Part shown: piece by piece, positions 1 through 6,716 of the stretch
How positions within the stretch are numbered: the stretch's first letter is position 1
How the letters are laid out: each line of letters begins with the position of its first letter
Assembly (NCBI GenBank): GCA_945861585.1
Contig: CAMAVC010000011.1
Location: forward strand, 1-52,537
Source: Planctomicrobium piriforme
GTDB lineage: Bacteria; Planctomycetota; Planctomycetia; Pirellulales; UBA1268
DNA: 52,537 nt
Reading direction: 5' to 3'
Notes under the pieces: generated by a model
Databases searched by the model: none
What the model was told of the DNA's origin: nothing
The model's input: the letters and a program-made list of their open reading frames with translations, nothing else
Program-made: the position numbers and the translations under genes

Positions 1-194
1 GCCGCCGGAGGGCCGGGCGGCGCGACGGTGCGGGCGAAGAGAATGGCGACGGCGACGGCCCCGGCAAGGGCCAGAAACGGCTTCGCGTCGGCGAGCAACG
101 CCCCCGAGCCGCGGCCCGGCTCCTGCTGCGGGGCTGCATCCCCAGGAGACGCGCCCCCGGCAGCCTCGTGGGATCGCTCGTCGGCATGCATCAT
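1..194 (-). CDS. Partial single-pass membrane protein (N-terminal 64 residues)
   Basis: The reading frame is open from ATG at 194 (or the next codon, 191) to the left edge. An AGGAGG ribosome binding site sits three bases upstream of the double ATG. The visible part has an Ala/Gly/Pro-rich hydrophilic N-terminus of about 38 residues, then one hydrophobic segment (FLALAGAVAVAILFA) followed by a Pro-rich stretch. This looks like a type II membrane protein with a cytoplasmic N-tail. The C-terminal part lies outside the window, so no family can be named. The strong ribosome binding site is the main reason to believe it. Confidence 0.5.
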   Translation of the reverse strand, partial: MMHADERSHEAAGGASPGDAAPQQEPGRGSGALLADAKPFLALAGAVAVAILFARTVAPPGPPA

Positions 195-314
195 CGTCCT
201 CCTCGCCTGTCCATCCGCGGCATTGCGGGATCAAGCGGTCACTGTACCTTACTGGAAACGGCGGTTCATCCGTGCCGCCGTGACGGGGATTTTTCACCGC
301 TGGAGGGCTCGCCG

Positions 315-1907
315 ATGTCTCGCTGCCTGCATGCCACCGTGCCGACCTGGGCGTCCGCGATCACCTGTGTCGCCCTGACGCTGTCCGCCGCCGCCCAGGC
401 CGACGTGTCGCTCAACAACATGTTCGGCGATCACATGATCCTGCAGCAGGGGATCAAGAACAAAGTCTGGGGCAAGGCCGATCCCGGCGAGGCAGTCACC
501 GTGACGCTCGGTGGCCAGTCGAAGTCTGCGACGGCCGGTGCCGACGGCATGTGGGAGGTGTTCCTCGACCCAGTTCTCGAGTACGGCGGGCCGCACACGC
601 TCACGGTGAAGGGGAAGAACACGGTCACGTTCAACGACGTCTTGATCGGCGAGGTCTGGGTGTGCTCGGGCCAGTCGAACATGCAGTGGAGCGTGAACCA
701 GGCGAACGATCCCGACCTCGAGAAAGCCGCCGCGAAGTTTCCGAACATCCGCTTCATCTCCGTGCCGCAGGTGGGCATCCAGGAGCCGCAGTGGAACTTC
801 ACGGGGAAGTGGCAGGCCTGCTCGCCCGAGACGGTCGGCGAGTTCTCGGCCGTCGGCTATCTCTTCGGGCGGCAGTTGCAGCAGACGCTCGGCGTGCCGA
901 TCGGCCTCATCGACAACGCCTGGGGCGGCAGCGCCGCCGAGGCGTGGGTGAAGCGCGACAAGCTCGCCGCGCATCCCGTCCTCAAGGTGCTCCACGAAAA
1001 ATGGCAGAAGGAGGAGGCGAACTTCGAGACGGCGAAGGCCGAGTTCGAGAAGAAGATGGCCGAGTGGACCGCCGCCGCGACGAAGGCCAAGGCGGAAGGG
1101 AAGCCAGAGCCGGGCGGCAAGCCGCAGCACCCCGACGCCCGCATGAAGGGCAACGCCCGCCCCGGCAACATCCACTCGGGCGTGCTTACGCCATCGATCG
1201 GTTATGGCATCAAGGGAGCGATCTGGTATCAGGGCGAGAGCAATGCGGGCCGCGCCTATCAATACCGCGAGCTGTTTCCCTTCATGATCCAATCGTGGCG
1301 CGACGAGTGGGGCCTCGGCGACTTCCCCTTCTATTGGGTGCAATTGGCCGACTTCAAGGCCGAGAAGACGGAGCCGGCCGAGAGCGACTGGGCGGAGCTG
1401 CGCGAGGCCCAGACGATGACCATGAAAAAGCTGCCGAACACGGGCGAGGCCGTGATCATCGACATCGGCGAGGGCAAGGACATCCACCCCAAGAACAAGC
1501 AGGACGTCGCCAAGCGGCTGGCCCGCTGGGCGCTGTCGCAGACCTACAAGGTTTCCGGCATCGCCGCGCGGAGCCCGCTCTACCAGTCGCTGGAGAAGCA
1601 GGGCTCGAAGATGGTGCTGGCCTTTGATCATCTGGCGCGCCCGTCGAAGAACGCCTGGCGGCCGTTCGACGTGAACGAGCCGATCGGCTTCACGATCGCC
1701 GGTGCGGACAAGACGTTCATGTCTGCCAAAGCCGCCATCCGCGACGACGGCCGGATCGAGGTCTGGAGCGACGCCGTGGCCGAACCCGTCGCCGTCCGCT
1801 ATGCCTGGGCCGACAACCCGGTGTGCAACATGTATTCCGCCGAGGGGCTGCCGCTGACACCCTTTCGGACCGACGATTTCCCGGGCGTGACGGCCACGGC
1901 GAATTAA
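315..1907 (+). CDS. Secreted sialate O-acetylesterase / SGNH-type carbohydrate esterase
   Basis: 530 residues. The start at 315 gives a Sec signal peptide (about residues 1-29, ending AAAQA) and has GGAGGG seven bases upstream; a longer in-frame opening to 168 has no such leader. The family signature VWVCSGQSNMQWS (around 115-127) carries the nucleophile Ser121 in a GQSN block, WYQGESN (304-310) is the second family block, and GKDIHPKNKQ supplies the Asp-x-x-His-like pair. A Lys/Glu/Ala-rich helical insert lies at about 228-265. Known members remove acetyl esters from sialic acids or plant/algal polysaccharides in the periplasm or outside the cell. The exact substrate here cannot be told. It stands alone, with no obvious operon partner. 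Confidence 0.87.
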   Translation: MSRCLHATVPTWASAITCVALTLSAAAQADVSLNNMFGDHMILQQGIKNKVWGKADPGEAVTVTLGGQSKSATAGADGMWEVFLDPVLEYGGPHTLTVKGKNTVTFNDVLIGEVWVCSGQSNMQWSVNQANDPDLEKAAAKFPNIRFISVPQVGIQEPQWNFTGKWQACSPETVGEFSAVGYLFGRQLQQTLGVPIGLIDNAWGGSAAEAWVKRDKLAAHPVLKVLHEKWQKEEANFETAKAEFEKKMAEWTAAATKAKAEGKPEPGGKPQHPDARMKGNARPGNIHSGVLTPSIGYGIKGAIWYQGESNAGRAYQYRELFPFMIQSWRDEWGLGDFPFYWVQLADFKAEKTEPAESDWAELREAQTMTMKKLPNTGEAVIIDIGEGKDIHPKNKQDVAKRLARWALSQTYKVSGIAARSPLYQSLEKQGSKMVLAFDHLARPSKNAWRPFDVNEPIGFTIAGADKTFMSAKAAIRDDGRIEVWSDAVAEPVAVRYAWADNPVCNMYSAEGLPLTPFRTDDFPGVTATAN

Positions 1908-1910
1908 GCG

Positions 1911-1994
1911 TAGGACAGGCTTTAGCCTGTCTCGGGTTCTCGTAGGACGGGCTTTAGCCTGTCTCGGTTCATGACAGGCTGAAGCCTGTCCTAC
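1911..1994. repeat. Three copies of a palindromic ACAGGCT..AGCCTGT repeat
   Basis: Two copies in one orientation (1911-1933 and 1943-1965, core GGCTTTAGCCTGTCTC) are followed by one in the opposite orientation (1970-1994, core GACAGGCTGAAGCCTGTC). Each core is a near-perfect palindrome, and adjacent copies can also pair with each other. They sit directly behind the esterase stop codon, so they could act as a transcription terminator, but they look like a dispersed REP-type element. The 1970-1994 copy recurs identically at 4575-4599. Confidence 0.8.
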
Positions 1995-2064
1995 GTGCCG
2001 CCGTATGGCCACTTCCCCCCACTGGGTATACTGCCACCCTCACAAACCACGGAGGGTTTCGACC

Positions 2065-3297
2065 TTGAATCGTCTCTGCCGCCGGTCTCACGCGTTCCTC
2101 GGGCTCGTCGCCCTCGCCACGCTCATCGCAGGCTGCACCTCCCGCTCGATCGACGTGGGCCGCTCCGACATTCCCCTGCGGGTGACGACATCGGCCGATC
2201 CGTCGCAGCGCGATCTCCGGACGATGCCCGACGTGATCACGAAGCCGAAGCCGTTTCGGCTTCCCGACATGATCGGCGCCGTACCATCGCTCGAGCCGGT
2301 GACGATGGCTCCCCGCAACGGACTCGTGCTTCCCGTGGCCGGGCGCGACGCCGCCTCACCGGCCCCGCTCGACGTTCCCGCCGGCCGGCCGGCCGTCGAG
2401 GAGGTCGCTGCGATGCTCCGCGAGTATCTGGCGGCCTTCAATCGCCACGACGCCCCGGCGCTCGCCGCCCACTGGACGGCGGGCGGTGAAAACGTCGACC
2501 TCGACACGGGCGAGACGATCCGCGGCCGGGAAGCCGTAGCGGATGTCTTCGCCACACTTTTCCACGAGGACGACGGCGCGGCGATCGACATCGACATCGA
2601 GTCGATTCGCCCGCTGCGCGACGACGTCGCGGTGGTCGACGGCGTCACGCACATCGCGTTTTCCGACACGCCTGCCGGGGCCTTGCCGCCCACCAGCAGC
2701 CGATTCGCGGCGGTCGTCGTCAAGGAACGGGGCCGCTGGCTGCTCGAAAGCGTGCGCGAAGCATCGCTCATACAGCCGGTCGGCCCGAGTGCGGATCGGC
2801 CGCGACCGATCGACGCACTCGGCTGGCTCGTGGGCGCCTGGGAAGACGCGGGCGAAGGGGTGACAGCCAGCACACAGTGCTTCTGGACAGCCGGGCGGTC
2901 ATTTCTCGTGCGGAGCCACGTGGTCACATTCGACTCAGCCGACGCCGTGCGGCCGGCAGCGGGCGATGACTCGATCCCCGGCCTGCTGCCGCCGGGCGCC
3001 GGGCCACGGCGCGAGATCACCGAGATCATCGGCTGGGATCCCGACCGGGCCCAGCTGCGCTCGTGGCTGTTCACGTCGGAAGGTCGGTTCGCCGAGGCCG
3101 CGTGGACGCCAGAGGGCAAGCACTGGCGCGTGCAGGTCGAAGGGCAGGGTGCCGACGCGGGCACGACGGGCAGCCTGTTCATCGAGCGGCTCGGAGCCGA
3201 CGAGCTCGCGATCCGCTGCGACGACGCCGGTCTTGCCGACGTCCTGCCCCCCGCCTGCGACTTCATGCGAACCGCCCGGCTCGGCGCCCCCGAGTAG
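2065..3297 (+). CDS. Lipoprotein with SnoaL/SgcJ-like domain
   Basis: 410 residues from a TTG start at 2065, chosen because GGAGGG lies eight bases upstream and translation then begins directly with a lipoprotein signal (hydrophobic core, lipobox LIAGC). An ATG at 2005 in frame would add 20 residues and has no better signal. The middle (about 108-235) matches the SnoaL-like/SgcJ-EcaC NTF2 fold: an EEVAAMLREYLAAFNRHD opening and a TIRGREAVADVFATLF helix. The C-terminal 150 residues (WLVGAWE..., ITEIIGWDPD, LRSWLFTSEGRF) look like a lipocalin/DUF1579-type beta domain. Members are common in planctomycetes, but no activity has been established. It ends 7 nt before the next gene. Confidence 0.65.
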   Translation: MNRLCRRSHAFLGLVALATLIAGCTSRSIDVGRSDIPLRVTTSADPSQRDLRTMPDVITKPKPFRLPDMIGAVPSLEPVTMAPRNGLVLPVAGRDAASPAPLDVPAGRPAVEEVAAMLREYLAAFNRHDAPALAAHWTAGGENVDLDTGETIRGREAVADVFATLFHEDDGAAIDIDIESIRPLRDDVAVVDGVTHIAFSDTPAGALPPTSSRFAAVVVKERGRWLLESVREASLIQPVGPSADRPRPIDALGWLVGAWEDAGEGVTASTQCFWTAGRSFLVRSHVVTFDSADAVRPAAGDDSIPGLLPPGAGPRREITEIIGWDPDRAQLRSWLFTSEGRFAEAAWTPEGKHWRVQVEGQGADAGTTGSLFIERLGADELAIRCDDAGLADVLPPACDFMRTARLGAPE

Positions 3298-3304
3298 CGG
3301 CCCG

Positions 3305-4249
3305 ATGCGCCGCCTTCTCGAGCTCGCCGCAAATGCGTTTCCTGTCTGGGTGCTCACGGCCTGCGCGCTGGCACTCTTTCAACCCGCGTTCTTCACCTGG
3401 TTTCGTGGCGAGGCGATTGTCATTGGCTTGGCCGTGATCATGCTCGGCATGGGGATCACGCTCTCGGTCGACGACTTCGCCCGCGTCGCCACCCGACCAG
3501 GAACAGTCGCCGCGGGGTTCGCGGCCCAGTTCCTCATCATGCCGACGGCCGGCTGGCTCGTGGCCACGCTCTGCGACTTGGAAACACCGTTCGCCGTCGG
3601 CCTGATCCTCGTGGCCTGCTGCCCGGGCGGCACCGCCTCGAACGTCGTCACGTATATCGCCCGGGCTGATGTCGCCCTCTCCGTGCTCATGACCACCTGC
3701 ACCACGCTCGGCGCCGTCGTGCTCACGCCGCTGCTCACGAAGCTCTTGGCCGGCCGCCTTGTGGAAGTGGACGCCTGGGGCCTGTTTCTCTCGACGCTCC
3801 AAGTCGTCGTCCTGCCGGTGGCGGCGGGCGTGGCGATCAATCGCTGGCTGCCGGGCGTGGTGCGCACCGTGATGCCGGTCGCGCCCCTCGTAAGTGTGCT
3901 CACGATCGCGCTGGTGTGCGCGAGCATCATCGGGCAAAACGCGGCGGCGGTCACGGCGAGCGGCCCGCGGCTGCTCCTCGCCGTCGCCCTCCTCCACACG
4001 ATCGGCTTCGGCGTGGGATATCTCTTCGCCCGACTGTTCGGCTACGACCGCACCGTGGCCCGCACGATCTCGATCGAGGTGGGCATGCAAAACTCCGGCC
4101 TCGGCGTCGTGCTCGCCCAGAAGCACTTCCCCGCCGAACCACTCACGGCTGTCCCCTGCGCGATCTCGAGCGTGGTGCACTCCGTGATCGGCAGCCTCCT
4201 CGCCGGCTGGTGGCGCCTGCGGGCGGATGACCAACAAAGGTCGGCGTAG
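3305..4249 (+). CDS. Bile acid:sodium symporter (BASS) family transporter
   Basis: 314 residues, almost entirely hydrophobic with about nine membrane segments. The ATG at 3305 is seven bases behind the stop of the lipoprotein gene and so probably shares its message. The family block CCPGGTASNVVTYIARAD (about 109-126) and the later SIEVGMQNSGLGVVLAQ (about 257-273) are the conserved discontinuous-helix and Na+-site regions of BASS/YocS proteins. These carry organic anions (bile acids, pantoate, pyruvate or other small acids) by sodium symport in the inner membrane. The substrate is unknown. The longer frame upstream overlaps the lipoprotein gene and is not used. Confidence 0.85.
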   Translation: MRRLLELAANAFPVWVLTACALALFQPAFFTWFRGEAIVIGLAVIMLGMGITLSVDDFARVATRPGTVAAGFAAQFLIMPTAGWLVATLCDLETPFAVGLILVACCPGGTASNVVTYIARADVALSVLMTTCTTLGAVVLTPLLTKLLAGRLVEVDAWGLFLSTLQVVVLPVAAGVAINRWLPGVVRTVMPVAPLVSVLTIALVCASIIGQNAAAVTASGPRLLLAVALLHTIGFGVGYLFARLFGYDRTVARTISIEVGMQNSGLGVVLAQKHFPAEPLTAVPCAISSVVHSVIGSLLAGWWRLRADDQQRSA

Positions 4250-4266
4250 GGGCCCGGCTCCGGGCT

Positions 4267-4544
4267 CCCCATATCCCGTCGCCGGACGTTCGCCTTCGCC
4301 CTCCAGGCTCCGGCTCACTCGGATTTGCCTGCGCTGCGCCATCCATGGCTCCGCTGGTCAAATACGCCGGCGAGCGGGACACGGGGAGCCCGAAGCCTCC
4401 TCAACTGAAACGGGAGGCGAGGGGTTACCCCTGCCGTTGAGACGGCGTATGTGACCAGCGCAGGCAGGAAGCCGGAGCGCAGGCACATCCGAGCGAGCGG
4501 AGGCCAGGATGGCCGTAGTGAGCGTCCGGCGAGACGGTACGGGG
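4267..4544. repeat. Long imperfect inverted repeat (about 278 bp)
   Basis: The two halves pair around a centre near 4405. Matching blocks are 4267-4288 with 4523-4544, 4318-4335 (CTCGGATTTGCCTGCGCT) with 4476-4493 (one mismatch), and 4354-4369 with 4443-4458 (one mismatch). The first two pairs have exactly the same centre; the inner pair is shifted by one base. The loop region also contains the small palindrome AGGGGTTACCCCT. There is no credible coding sequence inside. It fills the 346-bp gap between the BASS gene and the next gene, and looks like a non-autonomous MITE-like element or a fossil palindrome. Confidence 0.75.
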
Positions 4545-4574
4545 TAACTCCTCGCCGGGTTGGGCGAGTTGAGG

Positions 4575-4599
4575 CATGACAGGCTGAAGCCTGTCCTAC
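4575..4599. repeat. Copy of the 25-bp palindromic repeat
   Basis: Identical over 25 bases to 1970-1994 (core GACAGGCTGAAGCCTGTC). Its right edge includes the stop codon (TAG, complement of 4596-4598) of the leftward gene that follows, so the element has inserted exactly at, or supplied, that stop. Confidence 0.8.
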
Positions 4600-5654
4600 T
4601 TCCGTGGCCCGGACGTAGAAGTCGCCATCTGGGGCCGCTTCACGAAGTAGATCTTCGGGTCGTCCACCACCCACGGCGTACTCCACGTCTTCCCGTCGTC
4701 CATGGTGCAGACGTTGTAGAAAAACGTCTTCAGCCATTCGGTGCGGTAGCCGTAGGGAAACTGCGACGTGATGTGATCGTCCATCGTGAGATCGTCAACA
4801 CCCTGGCTCGCGAAAAAGTGGATCATGCCGTCGGGCGTGAACGAGAGGCCGAGCGTCCACCAGCCGAGCTGGTCTTCGGGGATCGACGGGCCGCGGATCT
4901 CGCCGCCATTCTTCCCGCTCCGCACGCGAATGTAGGCCTGCTGCGGGAGGTTTTTCTTGGCGTTGGCCTTTTCGTAGCAGATGAACATGCCCGGCCAGTA
5001 TTCCTCTTGGCCCCATCGGCCCTCGTTGGGATGGTCGTCGCCGGTGATGATCGCGTGGGTGAAGCAGCCGGCGCGGAAGCCGAACGACGGGCCGCTGCGC
5101 TTTTCCCACTGCTCGAACGGCGGCAGGTAGACACGCGTCACGATGCTCGGGCTGTCGGCCACGGAGATGCCGCGGCCGATCGATCGGCTGGCAGCGAAGA
5201 TCAGGTCGTCTTGCTGCATCTGGTAGGTGACCTTCCCCGGGATGCCGGCGTGGAGCGACGAGATGAGCAGGCCGTGCGTGCTTCCCTCCAGGCCGGGGCT
5301 CGGGAGGGCGATTCGCTTCACCACGTCGGGCGTGCCGCGCTTCGGGCCTTCGAACCAGAGGCGATTGGCGCTCTTGCCCATCGGCCCACGCATCCGCTTG
5401 TCTTGCTCCTCGGAACTCTTCGGGTGGTTGTACGACCAGTTCCACTTCTCGTCTTCGAAGTCATCGGTCGCGCCTTTGGCCAGCGCGCCGGTGCCCGGCA
5501 CGAGCACCGGCTTCTTGGCGGCGACGGGCTTCGCGGCGGGAGCCTGTTTCGCCGGGGCGGCCGGCGTGTCGGCGGCCCGGCCGACGGCCGTCAGCAGGAC
5601 GGCCAGGGCGAGGCCCGTGCCGAGAACCTTCGCAGCGTGGTTGGAAGCAGCCAT
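4596..5654 (-). CDS. Secreted protein of unknown function
   Basis: 352 residues. The start at 5654 gives a clean signal peptide (MAASNHAAKVLGTGLALAVL...VGRAA), followed by a Pro/Ala/Lys linker (about 30-58). An alternative ATG at 5699 would add 15 residues. The mature part is rich in aromatic residues (WNWSYNH, WPGMFICYEKAN, YGYRTEWLKTFFYN), suggesting a beta-sandwich, perhaps carbohydrate-binding or lectin-like. I recognise it only as a planctomycete-type secreted protein. The stop codon lies in a palindromic repeat. It diverges from the PDZ gene. Confidence 0.65.
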   Translation of the reverse strand: MAASNHAAKVLGTGLALAVLLTAVGRAADTPAAPAKQAPAAKPVAAKKPVLVPGTGALAKGATDDFEDEKWNWSYNHPKSSEEQDKRMRGPMGKSANRLWFEGPKRGTPDVVKRIALPSPGLEGSTHGLLISSLHAGIPGKVTYQMQQDDLIFAASRSIGRGISVADSPSIVTRVYLPPFEQWEKRSGPSFGFRAGCFTHAIITGDDHPNEGRWGQEEYWPGMFICYEKANAKKNLPQQAYIRVRSGKNGGEIRGPSIPEDQLGWWTLGLSFTPDGMIHFFASQGVDDLTMDDHITSQFPYGYRTEWLKTFFYNVCTMDDGKTWSTPWVVDDPKIYFVKRPQMATSTSGPRK

Positions 5655-5894
5655 GGCAGAGCACCCCGCGGGAAACTGATATGAGATTTTCCTGCTCATC
5701 GACCGCACGTCCCCGACGAGTGCAGCCCGGGCTCGTGGCATGGATGCATTCGGGGCCGTTTGCCGGCCTTTCCCAGCCTGCCCGGTCGATGGTCGGACGA
5801 CAGCCCGGGCAAAGTCCTCTGGAAAAACCGTCCTGCGCTCGTCACAACTCCCGCCCGGTTCCGCCGCTTCCCACACCTGTCCGGGCTCCGCACC

Positions 5895-6707
5895 ATGCGC
5901 CTTGCGATCGTGCTTCTGCTTTCCTGGGGATCCTCGTGTCTGCTCGCGCGTGCGGCCGACGAACCCGCCGCCCGTGTGGCCCGCTCGCACATCCAGCCGG
6001 TCGGCGAGATCGCCGCGGCCGAGCAGTCGACACCCTGGGCGGGGCTGGTCACCGTCCGGGCGCCCGCCGTGCTCAGGGAGCAGTTCCGGCTCGAACGCGG
6101 CGCGGGGCTCGTGGTCGAGCAGGTCGCCCCCGGCTGCGTGGCCGAGCGGGCGGGCCTCAAGCGACACGACGTGATCGTGGCGGTCGACGGCCAGCTGCTC
6201 TTGCTCCCCGAGCAGTTCGTCACGCTCCTCGAATCCTCGGGCGATGATGCTCCGCTCGAATGCCGGGTGCTCCGCGGCGGAGTCGAAACGATGATCTCGC
6301 TCCGCCATGCTCCCGCGCTCGCGACGGCTGCGACTGGCCTTCTCAGGCCGGCAGAGTCGTCACTGGCCCTCGTGCCACGCAAATCGGCGGTGGTGGCCAC
6401 CGTCACGCAGCTGCCCGACGGCTCCCTCCAGCAACGTGATGCCAACTACCTCGTGAAGCTGACCGGCGGCGACGAGCCGAAACTCGTCGTCCAGGATGGC
6501 CGGGGCCGCATCATCTTCAATGGTCCGATCGACACGCCGGAGCAGCGGAGCCTCGTGCCCCCGGAGGTCCGGAACCGCATGGAAGGGCTGGAGCGGCTCG
6601 TCGCCCAGCAACAGGCGCTCAAGGCGGCGACGGGCGTCGCCGAACGAGCCAAGCCACCCAAGGCGCGGATCGGCGCCCTCGACATCAAGCCGGTCGAGAT
6701 CAAGTAA
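5895..6707 (+). CDS. Secreted/periplasmic PDZ-domain protein
   Basis: 270 residues from ATG 5895, which opens a signal peptide (about 1-19). A PDZ domain spans about 55-130, with the typical core GLVVEQVAPGCVAERAGLKR, then DVIVAVDGQLL. The last 120 residues are charged and coiled-coil-like (RMEGLERLVAQQQAL) with no protease domain, so this is not a complete HtrA/DegP. It may be a scaffold or an adaptor for a separate protease. It converges on the TPM gene, with nine bases between stop codons. Confidence 0.65.
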   Translation: MRLAIVLLLSWGSSCLLARAADEPAARVARSHIQPVGEIAAAEQSTPWAGLVTVRAPAVLREQFRLERGAGLVVEQVAPGCVAERAGLKRHDVIVAVDGQLLLLPEQFVTLLESSGDDAPLECRVLRGGVETMISLRHAPALATAATGLLRPAESSLALVPRKSAVVATVTQLPDGSLQQRDANYLVKLTGGDEPKLVVQDGRGRIIFNGPIDTPEQRSLVPPEVRNRMEGLERLVAQQQALKAATGVAERAKPPKARIGALDIKPVEIK

Positions 6708-6716
6708 GCCACGGGC

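Noticed and set aside
294-2012. Long leftward open frame opposite the esterase gene
   Set aside because: Antisense shadow produced by high GC; the other strand has a signal peptide and all esterase motifs.
2088-3332. Leftward open frame opposite the lipoprotein gene
   Set aside because: Ser/Arg/Pro-rich translation with no domain; the forward frame has a lipobox and SnoaL motifs.
4227-4454. Short forward and leftward frames within the big palindrome
   Set aside because: They arise from the inverted repeat itself and have no gene-like features.
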